Assembly: GCF_010993775.1 (NCBI RefSeq)
Contig: NZ_WOTO01000010.1
Coordinates: 62,001 to 126,000, forward strand
Direction of reading: 5' to 3'
DNA length: 64,000 bases
Source of the DNA: Fodinicola feengrottensis
GTDB lineage: Bacteria > Actinomycetota > Actinomycetes > Mycobacteriales > HKI-0501
Shown here: one piece after another, positions 9,480 through 19,069 of the stretch
How the letters are laid out: each line of letters opens with the position of its first letter
Position numbering within the stretch: position 1 is the stretch's first letter
Notes under the pieces: generated by a model
The model's database searches: none
Told to the model about the DNA's origin: nothing
What the model saw: only the letters and a program-made list of their open reading frames with translations
Translations under genes and position numbers: made by a program

Positions 9480-10095
9480 TCACGCGTACGCGCAAAGGAA
9501 CGTTTCGACAGCGGCCTCGGCGACCTTGCGCGCCTCGGCCGCGGGGACCCGCCGGGTGCCCAGCCGCGACCGGATCTCCATCGGCGCGGTGAGCAGCGCG
9601 AGCAACTGCTCAGCCGCTTGGACCGGGTCGGCGGCCCGCAGCCGGCCAGCCGCGCAGAGCCGGCCCAGCCGATCGGCCAGCGCCTCGCGCAACCGCACCT
9701 GGGTCCGCTCCTGAACCGTCGCGATCAGGTCCGGGAAGCGCCCGACCTGGGCATATGTGAGCCACCGCAGGGAACGCGAGCGCTCGGCGCAACACGCCTG
9801 AATCAGCCGGTACGACACGTCGCGCAGCGTCGCGGCGAGGTCGTCGCCGGGATCGCGCAGCCGGTCCAGGATCGGCAGGTTCTCGGCGTCGACCTGCGCG
9901 CCGCCGCGGCCGCCATCGCCGCCCGGAACAGCGTTTCCTTGTCCCCGAAATGGCTGTAGACGGTGGGCTTCGCGACCCCGGCGGCATCGGCGCGATCTCG
10001 CGCACCTGGGTCTGCGCGTAGCCCTGTCGGGCGAAGACCTCGAACGCCACGTCCAGGATCGCCTGTCGCTTGTCGATCCGCCCGGTGCTGCTCAC
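9480..10095 (-). CDS. TetR-family regulator (one frame break)
   Basis: The N-terminal helix-turn-helix 'DKRQAILDVAFEVFARQGYAQTQVREIA' leads, after loss of one base near 9993, into 'DAAGVAKPTVYSHFGDKETLFRAAM' and a C-terminal domain ending 'AAEARKVAEAAVETFLCAYA'. The corrected length is about 205 aa. Two near-identical 16-bp palindromes (TGAACC..GGTTCA class) lie between this gene and the divergent Dabb gene; both are good operator candidates. The phosphotransferase gene follows almost immediately and is probably co-transcribed. Confidence 0.85.
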
Positions 10096-10110
10096 GACCC
10101 CGATCGTACC

Positions 10111-10126
10111 TGAACCCGCGAGTTCA
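10111..10126. promoter_or_regulatory. Probable TetR operator, site 1
   Basis: TGAACCCGCGAGTTCA is an inverted repeat with TGAAC/GTTCA ends, 15 bp upstream of the TetR start at 10095. It shares 14 of 16 bases with site 2 at 10169-10184. Confidence 0.65.
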
Positions 10127-10168
10127 GTATCTCAGCCTCTTGCGTCAGGTCTCACGGGAACATTACAT

Positions 10169-10184
10169 TGAACCCGCAGGTTCA
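10169..10184. promoter_or_regulatory. Probable TetR operator, site 2
   Basis: TGAACCCGCAGGTTCA is an inverted repeat with a GC centre, 20 bp upstream of the Dabb gene start and 58 bp from site 1. The pair spans the divergent promoter region, which suggests that the TetR protein represses both directions. Confidence 0.65.
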
Positions 10185-10203
10185 TTCGAGAGGAGTTTTC
10201 GCG

Positions 10204-10629
10204 ATGATAGCTATCGTTTTGCGGTTCGCGTTCCGTGATGACGTGACCGACACAGAGAAGGCCAGAGTGCTGGAGCTGATGAAGCGAACCGCTTCGGTCG
10301 GGACGCTGGGCTCGGCCGTCGGGCAGGACCTGGGGGATCCGGCGGAGGGTTACACGCACGCGTACTGCGCCATGCTGCCGGACGAGGAGGCGCTCTACCA
10401 CTACATGAACCATGACTACCTGATCGACGGCGACCTGGAACTGCTGCCATACCTGTCCCGACTGCATCCGATGCGGCTGTCCGACGACCTCGACCCGCGG
10501 CTGAGCGAGCGGATCACGGCCGTACACCTGGAAAGGCTGGCCGCGCATCCAGAGCTGGCGAGGGCGATGAACGCCGTCCCGGCGAGGGTAGCCACAACTC
10601 GGACATACATTGTCCGGGCAAGCCGTTAG
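10204..10629 (+). CDS. Dabb (stress-responsive alpha/beta barrel) protein
   Basis: The ATG at 10204 is preceded by GAGAGGAG and gives MIAIVLRFAFRDDVTDTEKARVLELMKRTA, the opening strand and helix of the Dabb ferredoxin-like fold. 'GYTHAYCAMLPDEEALYHYMNHDYLIDGDLELLPYLSRLHPMRLSDDL' matches the central region. A C-terminal extension of about 35 residues follows. Dabb proteins are dimeric; some are polyketide cyclases, most are unassigned. The gene is divergent from a TetR gene, with an operator-like repeat just upstream, so inducible expression is likely. The protein is intact at 141 aa. Confidence 0.8.
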   Translation: MIAIVLRFAFRDDVTDTEKARVLELMKRTASVGTLGSAVGQDLGDPAEGYTHAYCAMLPDEEALYHYMNHDYLIDGDLELLPYLSRLHPMRLSDDLDPRLSERITAVHLERLAAHPELARAMNAVPARVATTRTYIVRASR

Positions 10630-10638
10630 GCTCGTGGG

Positions 10639-11111
10639 ATGAGGTTGTCCGGTGGGGTGGAATCGGCGTTGCACTGTTGTGTGGTGCTGACGTCGACGGC
10701 CGAGCCGGTGCCCGCGACGCGGCTGGCCGAGCTGCACGGCGTCTCGGCGACCTATCTCGCCAAACAGCTGCAGGCGCTGTCCCGCGCCGATCTCGTCCAC
10801 TCCGTGCAGGGAAAATCCGGCGGGTACGTGCTGACCCGCTCGCCAGCCAAGATCACCGTCCTGGACGTCGTCGAGGCGGTCGACGGGTCGGAGCCGACGT
10901 ACGTGTGCACGGAGATCCGCCAGCGTGGCCCGCTGGCCGCACCGCCGGAGGCGTGCACCGCGCCGTGCGCGATCGCTCGTACGATGTCGCCGCCGACCGC
11001 GCCTGGCGGGCCGCGCTTGCCGAGGTGTCGATCGCGGACCTGCGCCGGATGGTCGGCGACGACTACGACATGGACGTGATGAGCGAGGTCGGAAAGTGGC
11101 TGCGGTCCTGA
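10639..11111 (+). CDS. Rrf2-family regulator (one frame break)
   Basis: The winged helix 'MRLSGGVESALHCCVVLTSTAEPVPATRLAELHGVSATYLAKQLQALSRADLVHSVQGKSGGYVLTR' is a clear Rrf2 domain. Three later cysteines, 'YVCTEIRQRG..PPEACTAPCAI', match the Fe-S ligand region of NsrR/IscR-type members, so redox or NO sensing is plausible. Near 10980 the frame changes; the true C-terminus is 'SYDVAADRAWRAALAEVSIADLRRMVGDD...KWLRS'. Corrected length is about 157 aa. It starts 10 bp after the Dabb gene, so the two may be one transcript. Confidence 0.82.
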
Positions 11112-11151
11112 AAGGTTTTAGGACCCGGTTATTGTCGTCCATTGCAGCGGA

Positions 11152-12006
11152 TCAGAAGCGGGTGATCGCGTGGGTGTCGAAGTAACGGCACCAGCGACCG
11201 ATCCGGCCTTCGCCGGTGACCTGGAAGAAGTCCACCGCACCGAGGTCGACGGCGGTCCGGGTCGGTACGAAGGTGCCGCGTACGGTCGTCGTCACCGCGA
11301 CGGCACCGCCTTCGGCCACCAGATGCGGCACGGGTTTGTCGGTGAGTTCCAGGCTGTCCCGCATCGCCGCCGTCATCCGGACGAACTCGTCCCGGCCATG
11401 CCACGTACCAGCGAACCTGAGCCGGCGCGGGTCGCCCGGCATCAGCGCGGTCGCCTTCTCGTCGAGCAACTCCCGCACGTCCGGGAACGCGGCATAGAAG
11501 CGCTCGACCGCGGCGATCGCCGCGTCCGCCGAGATGTCCTGCTCACCGCTGACCAGGTCCGGAGGCAGCACCGGCACCTCGATCGCGCTCTGCCCACCGA
11601 GCGCCTGCACCGCGGTGACCATATCGGTGTAGTTGTCCAGCCGGCAGATCCGGTTGTCAGCGTCGAAGATCATGTGATGGACGACGCCGACCCGCCATGG
11701 CTGCCGGGTCGAGCGGCCAACGAAAATCTCGTCGTTCAGCGAGAAGACCTCGCTGGGCCCCGCGACCGAACGCGTCTCCACCATGTCCACCAGGCCAAAA
11801 GCCGCGGTGAACGCCTGGAAACACAGCATGACCTGGCTCTTTCCGCGCCACTGGCCGGAGTACGGCACCAGGTCGGCCGGGCCGGGAACGGTGTAGACGA
11901 CATCGTCGCTGAGAAAGTCCAACGCGCCGAAAAAAATCCCCGGTATTGGTTCGTTCGTAATAGCGCGACATCGTCTCGGCGTTCTTCGGGTCGGGTCGAG
12001 CGGCAT
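11152..12006 (-). CDS. Tandem NTF2/SnoaL-like protein
   Basis: The start ATG at 12006 has an AGGAGG 6 nt upstream. Two compensating shifts occur near the start: a missing C in 'MPLDPTPKNAETMSRYYERTNTGDFF' and an extra T in a T7 run. The protein, about 284 aa, has two SnoaL-like cone folds in tandem: residues about 10-125 ('GALDFLSDDVVYTVPGPADLVPYSGQWRGKSQV') and about 140-284 ('AAIAAVERFYAAFPDVRELLDEKATALMPGDPRRLRFAGTWHGRDEF'). Such folds bind small hydrophobic ligands; some are cyclases or isomerases. It is divergent from an HxlR regulator. Confidence 0.78.
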   Translation of the reverse strand: MPLDPTRRTPRRCRAITNEPIPGIFFGALDFLSDDVVYTVPGPADLVPYSGQWRGKSQVMLCFQAFTAAFGLVDMVETRSVAGPSEVFSLNDEIFVGRSTRQPWRVGVVHHMIFDADNRICRLDNYTDMVTAVQALGGQSAIEVPVLPPDLVSGEQDISADAAIAAVERFYAAFPDVRELLDEKATALMPGDPRRLRFAGTWHGRDEFVRMTAAMRDSLELTDKPVPHLVAEGGAVAVTTTVRGTFVPTRTAVDLGAVDFFQVTGEGRIGRWCRYFDTHAITRF

Positions 12007-12135
12007 TCGTCCTCCTGCGTGATATTGCTGATTTCGGGTGGCTGATTTTGAGAGACCCGCAGAGGTACGGTAAGGCCGGCCGATGCCTGGCGGAAGTACG
12101 TACGCCGAGGTTCGTAACCCTCCGGGGAGTGAGAA

Positions 12136-12534
12136 TTGCCGTCCGCCTACGACATATACGATCCCGATTGCCCGTCGCGCCAGCTGCTCACCCTGATCGC
12201 CCAGCGATGGAGCGTACTGGTTTTGCACGCGCTCGACGAGGGCGTCAGCCGCCCGGCCGACCTCGGTCGCCGCATCGGCGGAATAAGTCAAAAAATGCTG
12301 ACCCAAACATTGCGCGACCTGATCCGGGCCGGGCTGGTCGACCGTACGCCCTACCCCGAGGTGCCACCGCGAGTCGAATACACCCTGACCGACGCTGGCC
12401 GCGAGATCGCCCCACTGCTCGCCGCGATCTGTGACTGGGCGGAGAAACACACCGCCACGGCCATTTCCGTCGCCGGAACGGTTGAACCTCCCCGACGACG
12501 TGAGGTTCTAGGGTCGCCGTATGACCACCCCTGA
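12136..12534 (+). CDS. HxlR-family regulator
   Basis: An intact winged-helix regulator of 132 aa from a TTG start (upstream GGGGAGTGAG). 'CPSRQLLTLIAQRWSVLVLHALDEGVSRPADLGRRIGGISQKMLTQTLRDLIRAGLVDRTPYPEVPPRVEYTLTDAGRE' is the full HxlR domain, with the characteristic CP near the N-terminus as a possible redox or aldehyde sensor. It is divergent from the tandem SnoaL-like gene, its likely target. Its 3' end overlaps the esterase gene by 14 bp in the same direction, so they may be co-transcribed. Confidence 0.88.
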   Translation: MPSAYDIYDPDCPSRQLLTLIAQRWSVLVLHALDEGVSRPADLGRRIGGISQKMLTQTLRDLIRAGLVDRTPYPEVPPRVEYTLTDAGREIAPLLAAICDWAEKHTATAISVAGTVEPPRRREVLGSPYDHP

Positions 12535-13819
12535 CATCGGCGGCTGGCTGCGGGACAACGCCAGCCTGCTGCGAACTCTCGACCCGAACGACGACGACTT
12601 CAGCGACCTGGAACCGCTGCGGGACATCGTTGGCACGGCCCGGGTGGTCGCCATTGGCGAGAACACCCACCGGATCCACGAGTTCTATCAGATCCGCCAC
12701 CGGCTGACCCGATTCCTGGTCCGCGAACTGGGATTCACCGCCTTCGTGATGGAGTCCGGCTTTCCGGAGGGTTTCGCGGTAAACGAGTGGGTCACCGGTG
12801 GCGCCGGCGACCTGGAATCGCTGCTGCGCCACGGAATCACGTACCACATGGGCCGTTGCGCGGAAATGCGTGACCAGCTCAGGTGGATGCGCGCACAGGA
12901 ACTACCGGTGCACTTCTACGGCATGGACATACCGGACTCCAGCGCGTCGTCGCGACCAGCGACGCAGACCGCGCTGACCTACCTGGACAAGGTCGACCAG
13001 CCGTACGCCGACGCGGCCCGAGGCCGGCTGATGCCGCTGTACGACTACCTGCCGACCGACCGCGGCGGGCTGGCCTGGTCGGCCCCCACGCTGCAGGCAT
13101 ATCTCGCGCTGCCACCGGCTGCCCGCTTCGAGATGACGGCCCGCATCGGCGAACTCGTCGAGCGGATGCGGGCGATGCGAGTCACGTACGTGAGCCGCTC
13201 CGGCGAAGAAGCCTTCGAGGTGGCGTACCAATGTGCGATCACCGGTCGCCATACCGACGCGTTTCTGCAGGCGATGGCGGCCGGTGCCGAGCGTACGTAC
13301 GCCGGCGCGAACATCCGCGATGTGGCGATGGCCGAAAACGTCGAATGGATCCTGGGCCGCGAGGAACGCATCGTCCTCGCCGGCGCCAACGGGCACGTCC
13401 AACGCTGGCCTTTCTCGGCGCCACCCATCATCAACGACCCGCTGACCACGGTCGGCGAGCACCTGGCCGCGAGCCTTGGCGACGAACTGGTGGTGATTGG
13501 TACGACCTTCGGCGGTGGCGAGCTGTTCGTCCACCGGCCCATTCCCGGCGGGCTCCCAGGCCACACCCGTACGAGCGTCGAAGAGCTGCCCGAACTCGCC
13601 CCGGACAGCATCGACGAACTGCTCGCTTCTTCCGGCATGCCACGCTTCCTCCTCGACCTGCGCTCGGTGCCCACAACCGGAGTGGTCGCCGAAAGGTTCG
13701 CCGCGACCCGCTCGACGATGACCGGGAGCCAGCCGTCTCCGCTGGACCCACTGGCCGCGTACGACGCGGTCGTCCACGTCGGCGCGGTCACTCCCTGGCA
13801 CCACACGCTCATCTCCTAA
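12521..13819 (+). CDS. Erythromycin esterase family protein
   Basis: An intact 432-aa protein of the Ere/succinoglycan-biosynthesis esterase fold. The N-terminal 'RVVAIGENTHRIHEFY' supplies the E47/H50 pair, 'GFTAFVMESGFPEG' supplies E78, and 'IVLAGANGHVQR' supplies H292. These correspond to the His/Glu/His catalytic set of Ere macrolide esterases. Members hydrolyse macrolide lactones or other esters, but most actinobacterial homologues have unknown substrates. There is no signal peptide. It overlaps the end of the HxlR gene, with ATG in the +1 frame, and is convergent with a TetR gene, overlapping it by 11 bp. Confidence 0.88.
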   Translation: MTTPDIGGWLRDNASLLRTLDPNDDDFSDLEPLRDIVGTARVVAIGENTHRIHEFYQIRHRLTRFLVRELGFTAFVMESGFPEGFAVNEWVTGGAGDLESLLRHGITYHMGRCAEMRDQLRWMRAQELPVHFYGMDIPDSSASSRPATQTALTYLDKVDQPYADAARGRLMPLYDYLPTDRGGLAWSAPTLQAYLALPPAARFEMTARIGELVERMRAMRVTYVSRSGEEAFEVAYQCAITGRHTDAFLQAMAAGAERTYAGANIRDVAMAENVEWILGREERIVLAGANGHVQRWPFSAPPIINDPLTTVGEHLAASLGDELVVIGTTFGGGELFVHRPIPGGLPGHTRTSVEELPELAPDSIDELLASSGMPRFLLDLRSVPTTGVVAERFAATRSTMTGSQPSPLDPLAAYDAVVHVGAVTPWHHTLIS

Positions 13820-14492
13820 TGAGGAGTCCGTCGACGAAGGCACGCAGCCCGTGCGGGAAGGTGTCCCGGGAAGCCAGGCTGGGCCAGCGGTTCCCGACCG
13901 CCGCGAGGTGCGGGAACCGGGATTCGTCCAGGCTCTGGAAAACCGTGTCGCGATAACGAGGCCGGTCATCGTTCGCGCGCTGTTTTGAGTGCGCTCGTAC
14001 GAGAATCTCGCCGACCGTGAAATACCAGAGGTTGCGGTAAAGCTCCACGGCCTGCTCCGGCGTACACCCGCAGTCAACCGCACCGCCCACGATGGTTTCC
14101 ACCATCCACAGCGCGGACTCGCCAAGGAGGTCGTCCGCGGTCAGGATCTCAACGGCCTGCGGCCAGTCCCCCAGCGAATCGTGCATGACCGTGGTGGCCA
14201 CGATAATTCGCTCACGCGGGTCACTCGGAAGCTCCGGCCGCTGAATCTGCGCGGCGGAGTCGTTGAGCAACTGGATCAGCAGGTCATCTTTGTCCCGTAC
14301 ATGGTGATAAAGCGTCGTCGCCCCCACCCCGACCTCAGCCGCCAACCGCCGAATCGTGAGCCGCTCCCACCCATCCCGATCGATCAGCCGCCGCCGCGTC
14401 GCCGCCATGATCTGGTCACGCGAGGTAAGCGGCGGACGGCCGGTACGGATGGGTGGCAATTCGGGATCGGACACCTCCCCATCCTGCCGCAA
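13809..14492 (-). CDS. TetR-family regulator next to asnB
   Basis: An intact protein of about 227 aa. The helix-turn-helix is 'LTSRDQIMAATRRRLIDRDGWERLTIRRLAAEVGVGATTLYHHVRDKDDLLIQLLND'; the C-terminal ligand domain contains 'ESALWMVETIVGGAVDCGCTPEQAVELYRNLWYFTVGEILVRAHS'. The start is uncertain: TTG at 14492 is used, and a GTG at 14474 is an alternative. It is divergent from the asparagine synthetase gene, with a 7-2-7 palindrome between them, so it probably represses asnB and itself. Confidence 0.88.
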   Translation of the reverse strand: MRQDGEVSDPELPPIRTGRPPLTSRDQIMAATRRRLIDRDGWERLTIRRLAAEVGVGATTLYHHVRDKDDLLIQLLNDSAAQIQRPELPSDPRERIIVATTVMHDSLGDWPQAVEILTADDLLGESALWMVETIVGGAVDCGCTPEQAVELYRNLWYFTVGEILVRAHSKQRANDDRPRYRDTVFQSLDESRFPHLAAVGNRWPSLASRDTFPHGLRAFVDGLLIRR

Positions 14493-14538
14493 GACACATG
14501 TTCACTCCGAGGGCCGCCCGCAAACCTACAGGCTTGAC

Positions 14539-14554
14539 TTGAAGTTGACTTCAA
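14539..14554. promoter_or_regulatory. TetR operator over the asnB promoter
   Basis: TTGAAGT-TG-ACTTCAA is a perfect 7-bp inverted repeat with a 2-bp spacer, in the 107-bp gap between the TetR and asnB starts. A -35-like TTGACT begins just upstream at 14534, so the operator would cover the core promoter. Confidence 0.65.
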
Positions 14555-14599
14555 CTGTGAGCCTGTGTGGTGTTCGTACGACGACAAGGAGCGCAGACG

Positions 14600-16428
14600 A
14601 TGTGTGGCATTGCTGGCTGGGTGGACTGGGAGCGGGACCTTACCCAGGAACGCACGACGATAGAGACAATGACCGACACGCTCGTGCCGCGTGGGCCTGA
14701 TGCCGGCGGTGTGTGGCTTTCGCCGCAGGCGACGCTGGGACATCGACGGCTGGCGGTGATTGACCTTGCGGGTGGGGTGCAGCCGATGCGGGCGGCCCGC
14801 CATGGCCAGCAGCCGTGTGTGCTGACTTTTAGCGGCGAGATCTACAATTTTCGTGAGCTGCGCGCTGAGCTACGGCAGTTGGGCCACGATTTCCGCACCA
14901 GTTCGGACACCGAGGTCTTGCTGCACTGCTACCTCGAATGGGGCGAGAAATGCGTGCCGAAGCTCAACGGCATGTTTGCCTTCGGGATCTGGGACCCGAA
15001 CCGAACCGGCAGGGCCTTCTGCTCGTACGTGATCGGTTGGGCGTGAAACCGTTGTTCTATTTTCCGTATGCGACCGGTGCGGTGTTCGGCTCGGAGTTGA
15101 AGACTGTCCTCGCCCATCCACTCGCGTCGCCGGCGGTTGGGCTGGAAGGTTTCGCCGAGATTCTGTGCTTCACGCAGACCCCGGGCGTGCCGATTTTCCG
15201 CGATATCCGGCCGCTGCGTTCAGGTCATTACGCCTGGATCGATCGCCAGGGCTGCCACGAACAGCGTTATTGGGCGCTGGAAAGCGCACCGCATCCCGAT
15301 GACCTTCCCACCTCGGTTGGTACGGTTCGGGGCCTGCTCGACGACATTGTGCGACGACAGCTGATCGCCGATGTTCCGGTCGCTACCCTGCTGTCAGGTG
15401 GTCTGGATTCCAGTGCGGTGACCGCACTGGCCACCGAGGTCCTGCGCGAACAGGAGCGCGGCACACTCGCCACGTACTCGATTGATTTCGAGGGCAATCA
15501 AGATAATTTCGCACCCACCGCGATAAGACCGGAGCAGGACACACCGTTCGCGCGGCTGGTCACCCAGCACGTGGGCAGTGACCACACCGAGTTGCTACTG
15601 CGGACCGACGACGTGATCAAGGCCCGGCCAGAAGTGTTGCGGGCTCGGGATCTGCCCGGTTTCGCCGACATCAACGCGGCCCAGTATCTGCTGTTCCGTG
15701 AGGTCAAGGGACACTCGACAGTAGCGCTGTCCGGCGAGTCCGCGGATGAGATTTTCGGTGGCTACCCGTGGTTTTTCGATCCACGGATGCGGGACGCGCC
15801 GACTTTTCCCTGGGCTGCCAGTTTGGCGGCTTTCGAGCCGTTGCTGGACCCGGGGCTCTGGCAGGCGTTGCGGCCACGCGAATACGTCGCTGACCGCTAT
15901 TCGCAGGCGATCGCCGAAGTTCCGCGGCTTGCTGGGGAGGCGCCGGCCGACGCTCGGGTACGAGAGATGTTCTATCTCAACCTCACTCGCTGGCTCAGCA
16001 TGTTGCTGGAATTCAAGGACCGGATGAGCATGCGGGTCGGCCTCGAAGTCCGGGTGCCGTTCTGCGACCACCGGCTGGTGGAATACGTCTGGAACACGCC
16101 CTGGGCGTTCAAAGCCGCCGACGGCCGAATCAAGGGCCTCCTGCGTGACGCCGTGGCGGACCTGCTGCCGGCAGCCGTGCTCAACCGAAAGAAGACTTCC
16201 TTCCCCGTCAGCCAAAATCCGGCGTACGAGCAGGCCCTCCGAGAGGAAATGCGGGCCGAGCTGGCAGATCCGCAGTCTGCGCTGCGGCCGCTCGTACGAC
16301 CCGCCGCTGTGCTGGATCTCGTCGCGGGGGAGCAGCAAGAGCAGGCCATGTGGCGTTCGGCCGACACGCTTTCCTTCCTCCTGCAGGTCGCTGAGTGGCT
16401 ACGTGTCTACAACGTACGGATAGAGTGA
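14600..16428 (+). CDS. asnB: Asparagine synthase (glutamine-hydrolysing) (one frame break)
   Basis: The ATG at 14600 (AAGGAGC upstream) gives M-C-G-I-A-G-W, so Cys2 is the class-II glutaminase nucleophile. The N-terminal amidotransferase domain includes 'RGPDAGG', 'GHRRLAVIDL' and 'FSGEIYNF'. The C-terminal synthetase domain has the PP-loop 'LLSGGLDSSAVTAL' and the conserved 'ALSGESADEIFGGY' and 'RMSMRVGLEVRVPFCDH'. It transfers ammonia from glutamine to aspartate, or in some clusters amidates other carboxylates. The frame shifts once near 15010 between 'FGIWDPN' and 'LLLVRDRLGVKPLF'. The corrected length, about 609 aa, is normal. It is controlled by a divergent TetR gene. Confidence 0.9.
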
Positions 16429-16440
16429 GACTCTTAGCGG

Positions 16441-16849
16441 ATGAAGTCCTTGTCGATCGGCGAGGTCGCCGAGCTGTTAGGTGTCGCCACCTCGACGTTG
16501 CGCTGGTGGGAAAAGCAGGGGCCTGCTCGCGCCGGCAGAGCGTAAGGGTGGCCGGCGGCACTACCGCCCGGCGGAGGTCCGCCGGGCGGCGATGATCCGG
16601 TTCTGGCAGGAAACCGGCATGATGAGCCTCGACGACATCGGCGCGGTGCTCGCCGGCCGAGATGACGCCCATGACTGGCATGATGTCGTCCAGAACCGCA
16701 TCGACGCCTTCGACGCACAAATCGAGCGCCTCACCGCGGCCAAGGCGTATTTGCGGCACTCGCTGAAATGTCCTCGAAGCAACCCGGCCACCGACTGTCC
16801 GAGCTTGAAAAAGGACATCGACACCTGGCTGAAAGCTCGCCGTACGTGA
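16441..16849 (+). CDS. MerR-family regulator (one frame break)
   Basis: The N-terminus MKSLSIGEVAELLGVATSTLRWWEKQG is a canonical MerR helix-turn-helix. One extra base in the GGGGCC after 'EKQG' breaks the frame; reading on gives 'LLAPAERKGGRRHYRPAEVRRAAMIRFWQETGMMSLDDIGAVLAG' and a coiled-coil dimer helix ending in 'LRHSLKCPRSNPATDCPSL'. The two Cys in the tail are common in actinobacterial MerR proteins and may sense metal or redox. It starts 12 bp after asnB and faces the aldo/keto reductase gene with only 7 bp between the stops. The target is unclear. Confidence 0.8.
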
Positions 16850-16856
16850 AGGGTGG

Positions 16857-17939
16857 TCAATAGCGAGCAGGGTTCGCCAGCAGCGGTGGGTACGCCTGCG
16901 TCTGCTGTCCGTCGACGGTGGCGCCGGAGTATTTGAGCATCGGCGCGAGCTCGCGGTTCAGGTCGGCCGGGAAATTCAGGGTAGGAGCCGAAACCTCGTC
17001 CAGCGCGGCGATCTGTTTCAGCGGTCAGCCGCAGGTCCAGTCCGGCGAGGTTGTCTTCCAGATGCTCGATCCGGCGCGGCCCGATAATGGCGGACGAGAC
17101 GCCGGGCCGCTGCTGGACCCACCCGAGCGCGACCGCGGCGGAGCTCGCACCAACCTCCTGCGCGACACCCGCCAGCACGTCGATCACCTGGTATTGGGCC
17201 TCATTCGGCCGACCGAGGGCAGCCGACCGCTTGGTGTCGTCGGGGGTTTCGTTGGTACGCGTGTATTTCCCGGACAGGTATCCGCTCTTGAGTGGGCTCC
17301 ACGGCAGGATTCCCATTCCACTGTCCTGCGCGAGCGGCACCAGCTCGCCTTCGATCGTACGTTCCAGCAGCGAATACTCCATCTGCAGGGCGGTGATCGG
17401 CGTCCAGCCACGCAGCAGCGCGGTGGTGTGTGCTTTCGCGGTGAGCCACGCCGGTGTGTCGGAGAAACCGACGTAGCGGATTTTCCCAGCGGTGACAGGT
17501 CGTCGAGCGTACGCAGGGTTTCCTCGATCGGCGTGGACCAGTCGTAGTTGTGCAGCCAGTAAAGGTCGACGTAGTCGGTACGCAGCCGGCGCAGCGAGTC
17601 CTCCAGCTGCGCGACGATGGCTTTCCTGCTCGCGCCGCCGCCATTGGGGTCGCCCAGATGCAGGTTGCAGAAGAACTTGGTGGCGAGCACGATCCGATCG
17701 CGCGATCCCGGCCGCTGGGCGAAAAAGTCGCCCAGGATCTGCTCCGAATGGCCGTTGGTGTAGAAGTTGGCGGTGTCCAGGAAATTGCCGCCGCGGTCGA
17801 GATAGGTCTGCACGATCTTCTCGGATTCCTCAACGCTGCAACCGAACCCGTGATCCTCGCCGAAATTCATCGTACCCAGGCAGAACGGGCTCACCTTGAG
17901 TCCCGACCGGCCGAGGCTGACGTACGAGTCGAATGTCAT
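16857..17939 (-). CDS. Aldo/keto reductase (two frame breaks)
   Basis: NADPH-dependent oxidoreductase with the AKR tetrad: D and Y in 'FLDTANFYTNG', K in 'VLATKF', H in 'DLYWLHNYD'. Opening 'YVSLGRSGLKVSPFCLGTMNFG' is typical of the yajO/TAS-like group. 'GILPWSPLKSGYLSGKY' and 'ALGWVQQRPGVSSAIIGPRRIEHLEDNLAG' follow. Frame changes lie near 17490 and 17020; corrected, the C-terminus is '...APMLKYSGATVDGQQTQAYPPLLANPARY'. Total is about 360 aa. It is divergent from an AraC-type regulator that probably controls it. Confidence 0.88.
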
Positions 17940-18083
17940 TTTCGCTCTCCGTTGATAGACGCTTGCGAACCACTACGTCGAGTACAGCGCCGCCCCACCT
18001 GGGCGAAGGTTAGATCGATACGAGCGCTCTCTTGCACGATCGTGGCGACTTCGACAGGACCAAGCGTGTGTTTCAATCGGTCC

Positions 18084-18965
18084 ATGTCCCTGGCTGACCT
18101 GCGCACGCTGATCACCAAGTACGCCGAGCGGCCCGCCGACGGACTCGACGGCATGCTGCTGTCGATGGTCCGAAAGCCGACTCCGCCGACCGCCAGCAGC
18201 TCTTATCCGGTGCTGGCCCTGGTCGCCCAGGGCTCGAAACGCCTGATGGTGGGCGATCGGGTCTACGACTACGGCGCCGGCCAGTATTTGGTGGTGTCAG
18301 TTGACCTGCCGATCACCGGCCATTTCACCGAGGCCAGTGTCCAGCGGCCGTTTCTCGGTTTCGGCCTGCGGCTGCGGCCGGCCGCCATTGCCTCGTTGCT
18401 GCTGGAGGCTGGACTGGAGACCGGACATCTCGGCGATGCCGGCCGGCGGCCGCAGACCCCGGCCGGCATCGCGGTGAGCGATGCGACCGACGAGCTCATC
18501 GACGCGGTCATCCGGCGGATCAGGCTGCTGGACAGCCCAGCCGACCGTCCGGTGCTCGCCCCCATGGTCGAAAAGGAGATTCTCTGGCGGCTGATCACCG
18601 GCGAGCAGGGCGCGATGGTCCGCCAGATCGGCCTCGCGGACAGCCGGCTTTCCCATGTCAGTCGGGCGATCCGCTGGATCCGGGAGCACCACGCGGAGGT
18701 GATCCGGATCGACGAGCTGGCTCGGCTGTCGACCATGAGCGTGTCCGCGTTGCACCGGCATTTCCGGGCGGTCACCGCGATGACGCCGATCCAGTACCAG
18801 AAACGCATCCGCCTGCAGGAAGCGCGACTGCTGCTGATGAGCAGCCCGCTGGATGTGGCGAGCGTCGGTCTTTCGGTGGGTTACGACAGCGCTTCGCAGT
18901 TCAGCCGCGAATATCGCCGCCAGTTCGGCGTACCACCGGGCCAGGACCCGGCAAGGCTCCGCTAG
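18084..18965 (+). CDS. AraC-family regulator
   Basis: An intact 293-aa protein. Residues 1-175 resemble the AraC_N domain found next to oxidoreductase genes ('YPVLALVAQGSKRLMVGDRVYDYGAGQYLVVSVDLPITGHFTEA'). Residues 190-293 form the double helix-turn-helix ('AVIRIDELARLSTMSVSALHRHFRAVTAMTPIQYQKRIRLQEARLLLM...VGYDSASQFSREYRRQFG'). The start ATG was chosen at the conserved 'MSLADLRTLITKYAERP'; the frame is open far upstream with no signal. It is divergent from the aldo/keto reductase gene across 144 bp, a typical regulator-target pair. Confidence 0.9.
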   Translation: MSLADLRTLITKYAERPADGLDGMLLSMVRKPTPPTASSSYPVLALVAQGSKRLMVGDRVYDYGAGQYLVVSVDLPITGHFTEASVQRPFLGFGLRLRPAAIASLLLEAGLETGHLGDAGRRPQTPAGIAVSDATDELIDAVIRRIRLLDSPADRPVLAPMVEKEILWRLITGEQGAMVRQIGLADSRLSHVSRAIRWIREHHAEVIRIDELARLSTMSVSALHRHFRAVTAMTPIQYQKRIRLQEARLLLMSSPLDVASVGLSVGYDSASQFSREYRRQFGVPPGQDPARLR

Positions 18966-19069
18966 CGGACCGAAGCCGTACGACACCCGGATTGCCTGGG
19001 GTTGGACCGCGAACAGCCGCCTGGTGAGGCAGAATCGAGGTCAGCAACACCGATGATGGGGGCTGACCG

